Part shown: piece after piece, positions 28,293-37,562 of the stretch
Layout: every line of letters begins with the position of its first letter
Numbering within the stretch: position 1 is the stretch's first letter
Assembly: GCF_030149515.1 (NCBI RefSeq)
Contig: NZ_JASBRI010000015.1
Location: 97,059-161,058 of the forward strand
Length of the DNA: 64,000 bases
Source: Maricaulis sp.
Lineage (GTDB): Bacteria; Pseudomonadota; Alphaproteobacteria; Caulobacterales; Maricaulaceae
Direction of reading: 5' to 3'
Position numbers and translations under genes: made by a program
The notes under the pieces: model-generated
Told to the model about the DNA's origin: nothing
Seen by the model: the letters and a program-made list of their open reading frames with translations, nothing else
Database searches by the model: none

Positions 28293-29480
28293 TTATTCCA
28301 CGGCCGCCATCAGGCGCCGGATGAATTCGCCGCGCTGGCCCGACTCGATCCAGCGGACCACGGCGACGATGCGGTTTTCGCGGTCGACATAGATCATGTT
28401 CGCCCCCGCACCCAGCCAGGCGAAACTGCCCGCCGGTGCCTCGTCCACGGAGATCGCGGCGCGTTCATCGCCCGGCGTGTTGAGGAAGAAATTCATGTAG
28501 CCGTAGGAGGGCATCACGCCGGTCGGTGTCTCGGCCGCGTCGTAGAAGCTTTCCGGCACCAATTGCTCGCCGCCCCAATCGCCGCGGCGCAGGCCCAGAA
28601 GGCCGAAACGTGCCTGGTCGTAGGCGGAAATCATCATCCCGCCACCCCAATGCCCGCCACCCGAGACCGACCACATATCCTCACCGCCGATCCGCACACG
28701 GCTGTTTTCATAGCCATGCCATTCCCACGTGCCGGACGACCCGATCGGATCCATGATGCGTTCGGCCAGCACGTCGGGCAGTTCCCGCTGCCAGACATGC
28801 AGCCCCGCCAGGGCCAGCGCATTCACGCGGACATCATTGTATTCCCAGGCCGACCCCGGTGCGGGCGGGCCGGCCACAAGGTCCCGCGCCGGATTGTCGC
28901 GCGCGGGCCGGTCGGCCCAGGCCGGCTTTCCGAACAGCGTGCCCCACCAGCCCGAGGTCTGGCGCAGCATCTGGTCCCAGGTGATCGGCGCATTGTGACC
29001 GGTGTGGAAGAGCGGATCGGCGACATCGCCGGACACGGTGTCGTGCACATCGCCGATCAGCCCGTCGGCGACGGCGAGGCCGATCGTGTGCGACAGGAAT
29101 GTCTTGGAGATGGAGAACGTCATGTCGACCCGCTCCAGATCGCCCCATTCGGCCACGATATAACCGTCGCGCAGGATGATGCCGGCCGGGGCTCCGCGCG
29201 GGCGCAGCTCGCCCAACGGGCTGGAATGCGGTTCGAAGGCCCAGGTCAGCGGCACCATGAGCGAAAGATCGCGCGCATCGACCCCCTCCCAGCCCTCGGG
29301 CGGAGCGGTCTCATTGGCGATGGCGAAATCGACGGCATCCTGCAGGGCGGCCGGGTCCAGCCCCAGCTCGGCCGGATCGCGGCGTTCCCAGGCCGCATCG
29401 CCGCGCGGCGGGACATAATCCTGGGCGCAGGCCGCCGAGGCCAGCGCCACGGCAGCCATGGCCGTCAAGAACCGTGTCAT
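28293..29480 (-). CDS. serine hydrolase (class C beta-lactamase-related)
   Basis: A 395-residue exported protein. A signal peptide ends ACAQ at about residue 19. The beta-lactamase/transpeptidase-like fold has the SxxK catalytic pair Ser123/Lys126 in TFSISKTF and a tyrosine motif EYNDVRVN (Tyr214). Members include esterases, DD-peptidases and amide hydrolases, so the substrate is undetermined. The start follows GGGGAGACAG. It is 45 bases downstream of a TonB-receptor gene on the same strand and is probably co-transcribed with it. Confidence 0.87.
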   Translation of the reverse strand: MTRFLTAMAAVALASAACAQDYVPPRGDAAWERRDPAELGLDPAALQDAVDFAIANETAPPEGWEGVDARDLSLMVPLTWAFEPHSSPLGELRPRGAPAGIILRDGYIVAEWGDLERVDMTFSISKTFLSHTIGLAVADGLIGDVHDTVSGDVADPLFHTGHNAPITWDQMLRQTSGWWGTLFGKPAWADRPARDNPARDLVAGPPAPGSAWEYNDVRVNALALAGLHVWQRELPDVLAERIMDPIGSSGTWEWHGYENSRVRIGGEDMWSVSGGGHWGGGMMISAYDQARFGLLGLRRGDWGGEQLVPESFYDAAETPTGVMPSYGYMNFFLNTPGDERAAISVDEAPAGSFAWLGAGANMIYVDRENRIVAVVRWIESGQRGEFIRRLMAAVE

Positions 29481-29525
29481 GATCTGTCTCCCCAATTCAA
29501 TCGCGCCAGCCTAGCAGGCCCGCGC

Positions 29526-31514
29526 TCACCGCGTCACGCGCACACCCAGCGACACGCCGCGCGGCTCGCCGGGGAAGTAGCGCGCATTGCCGAAAGCGTA
29601 ATCGGCGCGTTCGGCATAGGTCTCGTCCGTCAGATTGCGTACAATCACATAGGCCTGCGCATTGTCGCCCAGGCGATAGCGGGCGCGCAGGTGCAGGAGA
29701 TCATGGCCCTCATAGGCGTGATCGTTCGCCGCGTCGGTATAGTAGTCACCGACATGCTGCCATTCCAGATCCAGCGCGGCACGGCCGGCCGGAGTCCAGC
29801 CCAGACGCCCCGACCACAGCCAGCGCGGCGCCGTGTCGATGTCGTCGCCATCGGCAATACCCTCCGAGGCCGTGCCCACCGGCCGGTCGAAATCATAGGT
29901 GTGACGGGCATGCGTTCCGGTCAGGCCCAGTTCCAGCGTTTCGGTGACGGGCCAGGCGAAGTCGAACTCGATCCCGGCATGGCGGGTGGCGCCGTCGGTG
30001 ACGTTGAAACCGTCGGCATCGCGAAAGAAGACATGGCGCTTGCGCATCGCGTAGGCGACAAGCTCGAGGCTGGCCCCGCCGACCGCGCGGCGCCAGCCCA
30101 GCTCGGCGCTGTCGAGGGTTTCCGGCTGGATGCCGGCGATCGTCTGACCGGGCTGGAGACGATAGAGTTCGGCGGTTTGCGGGGCCCTTGCCCCGCGTGC
30201 GATACGACCGAAAACATCCGCATTTTCTGCAACTTGCCAGACAAATCCGATGTTCGGCGTGAAGGTCTCGAAATCGTCGGACCGGTCGGGCAGGCGCAAA
30301 TACCGCCCCGCCACACCGTCCGGCAGGCGGTTGTCGTAGTCGAACCGGGTCTGTTCCCAGCGCGCGCCAGCCTGCAGGTTCAGCACCGGAAGCAGCTGCC
30401 AGCGCGCCTGGGCGTAAAGCGCCGCCACCGCGGCATCGACCGTGTAGTCGTAGTGGTCGCCCTGGACGAAGGAGAATACCGTTGGCGCCTCCTGGGTCTC
30501 GCGCAGCCAGCCCTGTGTCGCTTCGGCATCCGCGCCGAGGGTCACGCGCACCGCTCCGGTGTCGCGCACCAGCGCGGCGTTCAGCCCGGCCGAGGAGTGC
30601 CCGCTTTCCTCCAGTGGATCGCCGGGGAAGAAATGCATGCGGAAATCCATTGCGTTGGATCGCCAATAGGGCGTCAGCGACCATGACCAGTGCGCCGCCG
30701 CCTCGCCTTCCAGGCGCAGGCTCATGCGGGCAGCAACGGCATCGCGGAAGGCTTCCGGATCGCCATTGGCGCGCGCCACGGCACGATCGCGATAGTCCGG
30801 GACATAGCCGGCGGTTTCCTGGCCAAGCTGAACCAGGCTGGCCGTGAAACGCCAGTCCACGCCCGCTGACGCCCCGTCGGCGCGCACCAGCGCCCGGACA
30901 TGGTCGAGCCCGGCATCCTCGCGCCAGCCATCCTCGTGGCGGCCGGACAGGGCCATCAGGGCCGCAACATCCTCGCCGGCCCGCGCGTGCAGGATCTCGC
31001 CGCGATAGCGTCCGAAACTGCCGGCCTCGGCGACCAGGCGCGACGGCGTTGCGGCCGGATCGGGCGTGCGCGTATTGACCAGCCCGTGCAGGGCGTTCGA
31101 TCCGTAGAGCGCCGGTCCGGGACCGCGCAGCACTTCCACCGCGCCGGCCAGCGGGCCGATATCCTCGAACAGTCCGTTCACATTGGCAAAGCCGGCCGCA
31201 CGCAGCGGAATACCGTCCTCCAGATAGAGGAAGGAGCCGGCGCCCGCCCCGCCGGTGAGGACCGGCGAGCGAATGGCCGTGAGGTGTTCCGCGCCATTGC
31301 CGCGATTGAGGAAGACGCCGGGTTCGCGATTGAGGAGTTCGGCGGGATGCTGGGGTGCGACGGCTGCGATTTCCGCGGCATCGATGACGGAGACCGGCAG
31401 GGCGGTCCCGGCCCGCGCCTCGCCCGCCCGGTCGCCGGTGATCACGATCACATCCTGGGCTGCGGCACCTGCGGCCGACAGGACCACACCAAGCACTGCC
31501 CACGGAAACCGCAT
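29526..31514 (-). CDS. TonB-dependent outer-membrane receptor
   Basis: A 662-residue receptor. Residues 1-19 are a signal peptide (AGAAAQ). A plug domain with LPVSVIDAAEI, RGNGAEHLTAIRSP and VEVLRGPGPALYGSNALHGLVN follows, then a beta-barrel ending in a TonB-box-type C-terminal strand (GVSLGVRVTR). The ligand cannot be deduced. The short plug and lack of an N-terminal extension argue against a transducing (FecA-type) receptor. A GTG at 31538 would add eight residues; the ATG at 31514 preceded by GGGGAAGG is preferred. Confidence 0.9.
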   Translation of the reverse strand: MRFPWAVLGVVLSAAGAAAQDVIVITGDRAGEARAGTALPVSVIDAAEIAAVAPQHPAELLNREPGVFLNRGNGAEHLTAIRSPVLTGGAGAGSFLYLEDGIPLRAAGFANVNGLFEDIGPLAGAVEVLRGPGPALYGSNALHGLVNTRTPDPAATPSRLVAEAGSFGRYRGEILHARAGEDVAALMALSGRHEDGWREDAGLDHVRALVRADGASAGVDWRFTASLVQLGQETAGYVPDYRDRAVARANGDPEAFRDAVAARMSLRLEGEAAAHWSWSLTPYWRSNAMDFRMHFFPGDPLEESGHSSAGLNAALVRDTGAVRVTLGADAEATQGWLRETQEAPTVFSFVQGDHYDYTVDAAVAALYAQARWQLLPVLNLQAGARWEQTRFDYDNRLPDGVAGRYLRLPDRSDDFETFTPNIGFVWQVAENADVFGRIARGARAPQTAELYRLQPGQTIAGIQPETLDSAELGWRRAVGGASLELVAYAMRKRHVFFRDADGFNVTDGATRHAGIEFDFAWPVTETLELGLTGTHARHTYDFDRPVGTASEGIADGDDIDTAPRWLWSGRLGWTPAGRAALDLEWQHVGDYYTDAANDHAYEGHDLLHLRARYRLGDNAQAYVIVRNLTDETYAERADYAFGNARYFPGEPRGVSLGVRVTR

Positions 31515-31582
31515 AGACCTTCCCCTAAACGCCTTCACTCCAAGTCCTGTCCCTGCGCGGAGAGGCGGCCCGTCCGGAACCG

Positions 31583-32215
31583 TCAGCTCCGCGCGCTCTT
31601 GGCCGCGCGCACCGCATGGCGCCGGCGCAGAACCGTGACGACATCGTCCAGGCTCAAATCACGCGATTCCAGAAGCACCATCAGATGGAAGAGCAGATCG
31701 GCCGCCTCTGTCTTCAGCGCCGCCTTCGATTCGGAGACGGCGGCCATGGCAACCTCGACCCCCTCCTCGCCAACCTTCTGGGCCGGACGCTTCGGTGCCC
31801 GCGCCATCAGTCCGCCGACATAGGACCCCTTGGGCTTGTCCTTCTTGCGCTTGCGGATAATCGTGCGCAGATGCGCCAGAAAGCCGAGGCCGGGGCCCGG
31901 ATCGTCGCCGAAACAGCTCACCGTCTCCTTGTGGCAGGCCGGCCCCTTCGGCTTGACCTCCACCAGAAGCGCATCGCTGTCACAGTCGGCCGCAATATTC
32001 ACCAGCTTGAAGGTGTTGCCCGACGTCTCGCCCTTCTTCCACAGCGCCTGTTTCGAGCGCGAGTAGAAATGCACCTTGCCGGTGCCGACCGTCCGGGCCA
32101 GCGCCTCTTCATTCATGTAGCCCAGCATCAGTACCTGACGCGTGGCATGGTCCTGGACAATGGCCGGAATGAGCCCGTCGGACTTGTTCCAGTCCAGGCT
32201 TGTCGCATCGATCAT
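31583..32215 (-). CDS. hisIE: bifunctional phosphoribosyl-AMP cyclohydrolase / phosphoribosyl-ATP pyrophosphatase
   Basis: A 210-residue fusion of HisI (about 1-110) and HisE (about 115-200), catalysing steps 2 and 3 of histidine synthesis. The HisI metal and cysteine residues are visible in ADCDSDA (Cys78) and [11 protein letters not shown] (Cys94, Cys101). The HisE helix has [13 protein letters not shown] and [13 protein letters not shown]. The start overlaps the hisF stop by ATGA. It is the last gene of the his operon. Confidence 0.95.
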   Translation of the reverse strand: MIDATSLDWNKSDGLIPAIVQDHATRQVLMLGYMNEEALARTVGTGKVHFYSRSKQALWKKGETSGNTFKLVNIAADCDSDALLVEVKPKGPACHKETVSCFGDDPGPGLGFLAHLRTIIRKRKKDKPKGSYVGGLMARAPKRPAQKVGEEGVEVAMAAVSESKAALKTEAADLLFHLMVLLESRDLSLDDVVTVLRRRHAVRAAKSARS

Positions 32216-32979
32216 GATCTGACCCTGATCCCCTCGGCACCAAGATAGGCCTTTAACTCGCCTATCTCCATGACCCTCTTGTGAAATACACTGGCCGCCA
32301 GCGCACCGTCGACATTGGCCAATTCGAAGGCGGATTTGAAGTGCTCTTTCCGCCCGGCCCCGCCCGAAGCGATCAAAGGCGTTGAACAGGCCGCCCGCGC
32401 CGCGGCCAGTTGCTCGATATCGTATCCGTCGCGCACCCCGTCCATGTCCATGCAGTTCAGCACGACCTCGCCCGCGCCGCGATCGATGCCCTCGGCGATC
32501 CAGTCCAGCGTGCGGCGTTCGACCGTGCGCGTCTTGTCGGGGTCGCCGGTGAACTGGTGCACCCGCCATTGGCCGGCTATGAGCCGGCTATCGACGCCGA
32601 GGACCACACACTGACACCCGAATTCACGCGCCAGGGCGTCGATCAGGCCCGGATTTTCCAGCGCCGGGGAGTTCACCGAAATCTTGTCCGCCCCCGCAAA
32701 CAGCCGCGCCCGGGCATCGTCGACGGAGCGGATACCGCCGGCCACGCAGAAGGGAATATCGATCTCCCGGGCCACCGCACTGACCCATTCCGGCTCCACC
32801 GTGGCACCGCGTGCCGACGCCGTTATGTCATAGAAAACAAGCTCATCCGCGCCCTCACGGGCGTAGCGCCGGGCCAGTTCCACAATGCCGCCGACATCCT
32901 CGTGATTGCGGAATTTCACACCCTTCACCACGCGGCCGTCGCGCACGTCGAGGCAGGGAATTATGCGTCTTGCGAGCAT
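32212..32979 (-). CDS. hisF: imidazole glycerol phosphate synthase cyclase subunit
   Basis: A 255-residue TIM barrel that uses ammonia from HisH to form imidazole glycerol phosphate and AICAR. The conserved [20 protein letters not shown] start includes the catalytic first aspartate, and VVLGVDSR supplies the second. The gene overlaps hisA by 19 bases and hisIE by 4. Confidence 0.97.
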   Translation of the reverse strand: MLARRIIPCLDVRDGRVVKGVKFRNHEDVGGIVELARRYAREGADELVFYDITASARGATVEPEWVSAVAREIDIPFCVAGGIRSVDDARARLFAGADKISVNSPALENPGLIDALAREFGCQCVVLGVDSRLIAGQWRVHQFTGDPDKTRTVERRTLDWIAEGIDRGAGEVVLNCMDMDGVRDGYDIEQLAAARAACSTPLIASGGAGRKEHFKSAFELANVDGALAASVFHKRVMEIGELKAYLGAEGIRVRS

Positions 32980-33695
32980 TCCAGCGCCTCCTCCAGCGTG
33001 AAACGGCCCTCATAGAGCGCCTTGCCCGAAATCGCCCCCGCCACCCCGGTTCCACGCACCGCCTCGATATCCTCCAGCGAGGCAATACCGCCGGAGGCCT
33101 GCCAGGCCACATCCGGGAACCGTTCGGTCAAACCCTTGTAAAGCAAGAGGTTGGGACCCGAGAGATCGCCATCGCGGCCGATATCTGTGACCAGGGCATG
33201 GGCCAGACCCGAACCGTCATAGGCTTTCATGACATCGTCCAGCGTGGTCATCATCAGATCGGTCCAGCCCGACAGGGCCGGCCGGTACTGCCCCGCAACC
33301 CGGCGCACATCCAGCGCCAGCGTGATACGGTCGGCCCCGTAGCGGCCGATCCATTCGCCGACGCGTTCCGGATCCGTCACGGCAAGCGAGCCGACGATCA
33401 CCCGTTCGACATCCATCGCCAGCAGGCTCTCGACATCCTCGGCCGAGCGGACGCCGCCCCCGGTCTGCACGCGCAGCCCCGTCCGGCACAGGGCCCGGAT
33501 GGTGTCGCTCTGCCTGCGCTGGCCGTCGCGGGCGCCGGACAGGTCGACGACATGGATCCAGCTCGCCCCAGCCTCGCCGAAACGTTCAGCCACGGCGACC
33601 GGGTCGTCGCCATAATCGGTGACGGCATCGAACTCGCCCTTGTGCAGGCGCACGACACGGCCGTCCAGAAGATCGATTGCCGGGTATAGTATCAC
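32961..33695 (-). CDS. hisA: phosphoribosylformimino-5-aminoimidazole carboxamide ribotide isomerase
   Basis: A 244-residue TIM-barrel isomerase catalysing step 4 of histidine synthesis. It has the N-terminal [14 protein letters not shown] with catalytic Asp and the internal ITLALDVR and [11 protein letters not shown] motifs. Translation must start at the GTG at 33695, because the frame has no ATG before the conserved VILYPAIDL. The GTG is one base after the hisH TAG, implying strong translational coupling. Confidence 0.95.
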   Translation of the reverse strand: MILYPAIDLLDGRVVRLHKGEFDAVTDYGDDPVAVAERFGEAGASWIHVVDLSGARDGQRRQSDTIRALCRTGLRVQTGGGVRSAEDVESLLAMDVERVIVGSLAVTDPERVGEWIGRYGADRITLALDVRRVAGQYRPALSGWTDLMMTTLDDVMKAYDGSGLAHALVTDIGRDGDLSGPNLLLYKGLTERFPDVAWQASGGIASLEDIEAVRGTGVAGAISGKALYEGRFTLEEALECSQDA

Positions 33696-33696
33696 G

Positions 33697-34290
33697 CTAA
33701 ATGCTCGCAAAATTTGAGAGAATTCTCGCCCCGGCCAAGCCGGAGCGCTCCGGGTGAAACTGGCAGCCGGACACGTGCTCCCGGCGCACAATGGCCGAAA
33801 TGGCGGCACCGTAATCGCACTGCGCCCGGGTCACCGCTCCTGCCGGCACATAGAATCCGTGGACGAAATAGACATGTGTGCCGGCGGGAATGCCCCGCAG
33901 CAGCGGCTCGTCGGCGGCCGGCGCCTCCAGCGTATTCCAGCCCATGTGCGGCCAGACCAGACCGTCCGTCCGCGGCAATTGCCGCACCTGGCCCGGCAGC
34001 AGTTCGAGACAGGCCGCATTGCCCTCGTCCGAGGTTTCAAACAATAATTGCATGCCCAAACAGATGCCCAGCAGCGGCCGGCCGTCGATGCGCAGCGAAA
34101 CGTCCCATCCCCGCGCGCGCAGACGGTCCATGGCCGGACCGGCCGCCCCGACGCCCGGCAGTATCAGCCGGTCGCAATCGCCGGTCTCGTCGGCATCGCG
34201 CACGACAACATGGTTGAGTCCGGCCCGCTCCAGCGCGAACCGCACGGACGCAATATTGGCGCAGCCCGTATCGATCAGACCGATGGTCAT
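33697..34290 (-). CDS. hisH: imidazole glycerol phosphate synthase glutaminase subunit
   Basis: A 197-residue class I glutamine amidotransferase that supplies ammonia to HisF. The nucleophile is Cys77 in LLGICLGMQLLF, and the His/Glu pair is in CQFHPERSG near the C-terminus. The start overlaps the hisDB stop by four bases (ATGA). Confidence 0.96.
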   Translation of the reverse strand: MTIGLIDTGCANIASVRFALERAGLNHVVVRDADETGDCDRLILPGVGAAGPAMDRLRARGWDVSLRIDGRPLLGICLGMQLLFETSDEGNAACLELLPGQVRQLPRTDGLVWPHMGWNTLEAPAADEPLLRGIPAGTHVYFVHGFYVPAGAVTRAQCDYGAAISAIVRREHVSGCQFHPERSGLAGARILSNFASI

Positions 34291-36185
34291 GCCAGGACAC
34301 CCTTGGTGGACGGCAAGGCCTCGCCCTCGATCCGCACGGCCGAACGCAACGCCCGTCCGAAAGCCTTGAAGCAGCTTTCCACCATGTGATGAGCATTCTC
34401 GCCCTCCACCTTCACGTGAATGGCCGCGCCCAGGCTCTCCGCGATGGAGCGGAAGGCATGGCCTGTCATCTCGACCGGAAATTCACCGACGCTGTCGCCC
34501 GGGATCTCGCCCTCGAAACGGGCGAAGGGCCGTCCGGACAAATCGATCCACACCGCCGCCCGGCTTTCGTCCATGGGCAGTTCGAAACCGAAACGGGCAA
34601 TCCCGCGCTTGTCGCCCAGCGCCTCGCGCAAGGCTTCGCCGAAGGTCAGGCAGACATCCTCGATCGTATGGTGGGCGTCGATGTGGAGATCGCCCTCCAC
34701 CGCAACGTCCAGCGCGATCCCGCCGTGCCTGGCCACCTGTTCGAGCATGTGGTTGAAATAACCCACGCCCGTTGCAATACGGTTCGGGCCGTCCCGGTCG
34801 AGATTGACGGTCACGGTGACATCGGTCTCGGCGGTCTTGCGGCGCTTCGTGCCGGCGCGGGGGCGGCCGTCAGCCGTATCCGGTTTGAGGGCTTCGGCCC
34901 GTTCGCGGCGCAGGCGCATGGCGGTCGCGTGCGCGTCCAGGCCTTCCAGCGCCGCCAGCCGCTCGACCGCCGGTGCCATCGCGGCCGCGCCCTGAGGACT
35001 GGCACGCAGGATGGTGGTCGTCTTCTGGAACGCTTCGACCGTGACCCCGCCATAGGCCCGGCCCGCCCCGCCGGTGGGCAGGGTGTGGTTGGGACCGGCG
35101 GCGTAATCGCCGGCTGCTTCGGGCGTCCAGGACCCGACGAAAATCGAGCCGGCATGACGCACCAGCCCGACCAGGCGTTCGGCATTGTCGGTCTGCAGGA
35201 TCAGGTGTTCCGGAGCGTAGGTATTGGCTACCTCAGCCGCGTCTTCGGGCGTGTCGCACACGACCGCGCGCGACTGTGCCAGCGCTGCGCGCGCGATGCC
35301 GGCGCGGGGCAGTCGCCCGAGCTGAGCCTCGACCGCGGCGATGACACGCTCGCGGGTCAGCTCTTCGTAGCAGACCAGGATCACCTGGGCGGCCGGGTCG
35401 TGCTCGGCCTGACTCAACAGATCGCTGGCGACGAGCTCCGGATCGGCCCCGTTATCCGCGATCACCATAACCTCGCTGGGACCGGCCGGCAGATCGATGG
35501 CGGGACCGCCCGGCAAACCGGCCACATAGGCCTTGGCTGCGGCTACATAGGCATTGCCGGGACCGAATATCTTGTCGGCGCGCGGCAGGCCGGCCGAACC
35601 CGTGGCCAGCGCGGCAATCGCCTGGGCGCCGCCAATGGCATAGACCTCGTCGATACCCAGCAGGCCGGCCGTCGCGAGGAGCGCCGGATTCACGCCACCC
35701 TCGCCGGCAGGCGGCGCGACGACGACGATGCGCGGTACACCGGCCAGCTGGGCCGGGACTGCCAGCATCACAAGTGTGGACACCAGCGGCGCGCTGCCGG
35801 CCGGAACGTAGAGTGCCGCAACATCGACAGGCGTGGTACGCCGGGACGCCGTGACACCTGGCCAAGTCTCGACCGAATAGCCGGAATAGCCCTGTTTGAC
35901 GTGGAAACGCCGCACCGCATCCGCAGCCGCCTTTATGGCCTCGGCATCGGCGGGTTCCATCGCTGCACGCGCCGTTGCGATTGCTTCAACCGACACACGA
36001 AAGTCTTCCGGCGCATAGCCGTCCAATCGTGCGGCATAAGCCCGTACCGCCTCGTCGCCACGCCCGCGCACGGCGTCGACGATCTCACGCGCCGCCGCAT
36101 CGGCCGTACCTGTCTCCGCCGGACGGGCCAGTGCCCGGCGCCGCGCCTGCGGGGTCGCTTCGTTCCAGATCACTTTGTCCAGCAT
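34287..36185 (-). CDS. hisDB: HisD-HisB fusion: histidinol dehydrogenase / imidazoleglycerol-phosphate dehydratase
   Basis: One uninterrupted 632-codon reading frame encodes two complete enzymes. Residues 1 to about 430 are histidinol dehydrogenase. Its zinc and catalytic residues fall at the same numbers as in E. coli HisD: Gln259, His262, Glu326, His327, Asp360, Glu414 and His419. A basic linker at about 431-446 follows. Residues about 447-632 are imidazoleglycerol-phosphate dehydratase, with ATGVGYFNHMLEQ, HHTIEDV (505-511) and AHHMVESCFKAFGRAL (599-614). The dehydratase acts in step 6 and the dehydrogenase in steps 9-10. An in-frame Met at 423 could allow separate HisB synthesis. An upstream extension to 36377 lies inside hisG. 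Confidence 0.93.
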   Translation of the reverse strand: MLDKVIWNEATPQARRRALARPAETGTADAAAREIVDAVRGRGDEAVRAYAARLDGYAPEDFRVSVEAIATARAAMEPADAEAIKAAADAVRRFHVKQGYSGYSVETWPGVTASRRTTPVDVAALYVPAGSAPLVSTLVMLAVPAQLAGVPRIVVVAPPAGEGGVNPALLATAGLLGIDEVYAIGGAQAIAALATGSAGLPRADKIFGPGNAYVAAAKAYVAGLPGGPAIDLPAGPSEVMVIADNGADPELVASDLLSQAEHDPAAQVILVCYEELTRERVIAAVEAQLGRLPRAGIARAALAQSRAVVCDTPEDAAEVANTYAPEHLILQTDNAERLVGLVRHAGSIFVGSWTPEAAGDYAAGPNHTLPTGGAGRAYGGVTVEAFQKTTTILRASPQGAAAMAPAVERLAALEGLDAHATAMRLRRERAEALKPDTADGRPRAGTKRRKTAETDVTVTVNLDRDGPNRIATGVGYFNHMLEQVARHGGIALDVAVEGDLHIDAHHTIEDVCLTFGEALREALGDKRGIARFGFELPMDESRAAVWIDLSGRPFARFEGEIPGDSVGEFPVEMTGHAFRSIAESLGAAIHVKVEGENAHHMVESCFKAFGRALRSAVRIEGEALPSTKGVLA

Positions 36186-36192
36186 AACAGCC

Positions 36193-37077
36193 TCAGGCGA
36201 GCATTTTCTCGATCGGAAGGACGAGGATGGCGCGTGCGCCCTCCTTTTCCAGAGCTTCGAGCGTTTCCCAGAAAACCCGTTCGCGGCAGACGGCGTGCAT
36301 CGCCACCACGTCGTCGCGGCCGGCGACCCGGGCAATTGTGGGCGCGTCGGCGCCCGGTAGGAGACCGCGGATCGCATCGAGCCGGTCCGTCGGCGCGTTC
36401 AGCATGATGTACTTGGTCTGGGCACAGGCGATCACGCCTTCGGCCCGGCGCATCAACACATCGGCGACGGCATCGGTCTCGGCGTCGCGGCCCGAGCTGC
36501 GCCGGATCAGCACCGCCTCGCTTTCAAGCACGGTCTCGAAGGCTTCCAGCCCATTGGCCTGAAGCGTCGCACCCGAAGACACAAGGTCACAGATCGCGTC
36601 CGCGATCCGCAGGCGCGGCGCAACCTCCACCGATCCCCGCATTTCCACGATCTCGGCATCGATACCACGCTCTGCCAGATATCGCGCCGTCAGCGCCGGA
36701 TAGGATGTCGCGATGGCCTTGCCAGCGAGATCGGCGACCGATTGTACAGGCCCGCCGTGAGGCGCGGCCAGTTTGAGCGTGCAGCCGGCAAACCCGAGGC
36801 GCAACGCCACGTCCAGCTCCCGCGCACGCCCGCCGGATGCCTGTTCCTCGCGCAGCACATTCTCGCCGACAATGCCGTAGTCGCAGGCTCCGGAGCCGAC
36901 AAAATTCGGAATATCGTCATCCCGCACCAGCATCAGGTCGACCGCCATGTTCTCGGCGCGCTGATGCAGCTTGTCGCGGCCATAGGCAAAGCGAAGCCCG
37001 CAGCGCTTCAACAGGTCCATTCCGCCTTCGGCGAGGCGGCCCTTGCTCTGGACGGCAATTCTGAGACGCTTACTCAC
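36193..37077 (-). CDS. hisG: ATP phosphoribosyltransferase (long form)
   Basis: A 294-residue, long-form HisG, the first and feedback-controlled enzyme of histidine synthesis. A periplasmic-binding-protein-like catalytic core carries RIAVQSKGRL at the start and a DAICDLVSSGATLQANGL phosphate-binding loop. A C-terminal ACT-like regulatory domain begins at about 220 (CAQTKYIMLNAP). No separate hisZ is therefore needed. It overlaps the yerC end by eight bases. Confidence 0.96.
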   Translation of the reverse strand: MSKRLRIAVQSKGRLAEGGMDLLKRCGLRFAYGRDKLHQRAENMAVDLMLVRDDDIPNFVGSGACDYGIVGENVLREEQASGGRARELDVALRLGFAGCTLKLAAPHGGPVQSVADLAGKAIATSYPALTARYLAERGIDAEIVEMRGSVEVAPRLRIADAICDLVSSGATLQANGLEAFETVLESEAVLIRRSSGRDAETDAVADVLMRRAEGVIACAQTKYIMLNAPTDRLDAIRGLLPGADAPTIARVAGRDDVVAMHAVCRERVFWETLEALEKEGARAILVLPIEKMLA

Positions 37078-37390
37078 TGGCCTGCTCCTTCAGCCGGTCG
37101 AGGATGATGCGATAGCCCTGCCAGGGCTCTTGGGAGAGGAAGCGGGAGACACGGGTGACCGTTGTGGTCGATGCGCCGGTCATCTCGGCGATCTCACGAT
37201 AGGAAAACCCGCCCTTGTCCAGAAGCCTGGCGACACGCCAGCGTTCGACAAGCGTGCGTACTTCCCCGGGCGTCAGCAGGTCGCGCAGAAAGCGCTCGGC
37301 CTCGCGGGCATCACGCAGCGCCAGCAGCGCCTCGCACAGGGGCTGAATGTCCGGCGCCGGCGTACGCGCATCTTCCACTTGATCGTCCAT
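37070..37390 (-). CDS. YerC/YecD family TrpR-related protein, probable his repressor
   Basis: A 106-residue, all-helical protein of the TrpR superfamily. The helix-turn-helix lies in GGFSYREIAEMTGASTTTVTRVSRFL, preceded by the LLTPGEVRTLVERWRVARLL helix pair typical of the family. In several bacteria this family is predicted to repress histidine biosynthesis. Here it is the first gene of the his operon, and a perfect palindrome sits in its promoter. The ATG at 37390 has AAGGAG eight bases upstream; a GTG at 37399 would leave no spacing and is rejected. Confidence 0.88.
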   Translation of the reverse strand: MDDQVEDARTPAPDIQPLCEALLALRDAREAERFLRDLLTPGEVRTLVERWRVARLLDKGGFSYREIAEMTGASTTTVTRVSRFLSQEPWQGYRIILDRLKEQASE

Positions 37391-37411
37391 GCATGTCACT
37401 CCTTGTGCGCC

Positions 37412-37439
37412 GATATAGCGTATTAGCGCGCTAATACAA
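37412..37439 (-). promoter_or_regulatory. his operon promoter with TrpR-like operator
   Basis: Reading the minus strand, a -35 TTGTAT (37439-37434) and a -10 TATATC (37417-37412) are separated by 16 bases. The perfect 18-bp palindrome GTATTAGCGCGCTAATAC (37420-37437) covers the spacer and the -35 edge. It resembles the E. coli trp operator half-site (GTACTAG), which fits recognition by the TrpR-like protein encoded immediately downstream. Confidence 0.75.
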
Positions 37440-37475
37440 TAGGCGATGTCAGGAAGAACGCATCTCCGTCCTCCT

Positions 37476-37513
37476 GACTGCAGTCGGGCGATACCCCGCT
37501 TGTTCCGACTGCA
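37476..37513. repeat. inverted repeat upstream of the ArsR-type regulator
   Basis: GACTGCAGTC at 37476-37485 is a perfect 10-bp palindrome. TGCAGTCGG (37479-37487) is repeated in inverted orientation as CCGACTGCA (37505-37513) with a 17-base loop. It could be an operator for one of the two flanking regulator genes or a short hairpin. No T run follows. Confidence 0.4.
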
Positions 37514-37562
37514 ATCCCCTTTATCTTGTTAATTGCGAATCTACGGATGTATTGGATGCGCT

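Noticed and set aside
34840..34930. Possible sequencing frameshift creating the HisD-HisB fusion
   Set aside because: Both domains are in the same frame, the linker has no stop in that frame, and a single indel would have put HisB out of frame rather than joining it. Still worth confirming by resequencing.
34386..36407. A 673-codon open frame on the plus strand opposite hisDB
   Set aside because: Antisense of a protein with all catalytic residues identified; low-complexity composition typical of shadow frames.
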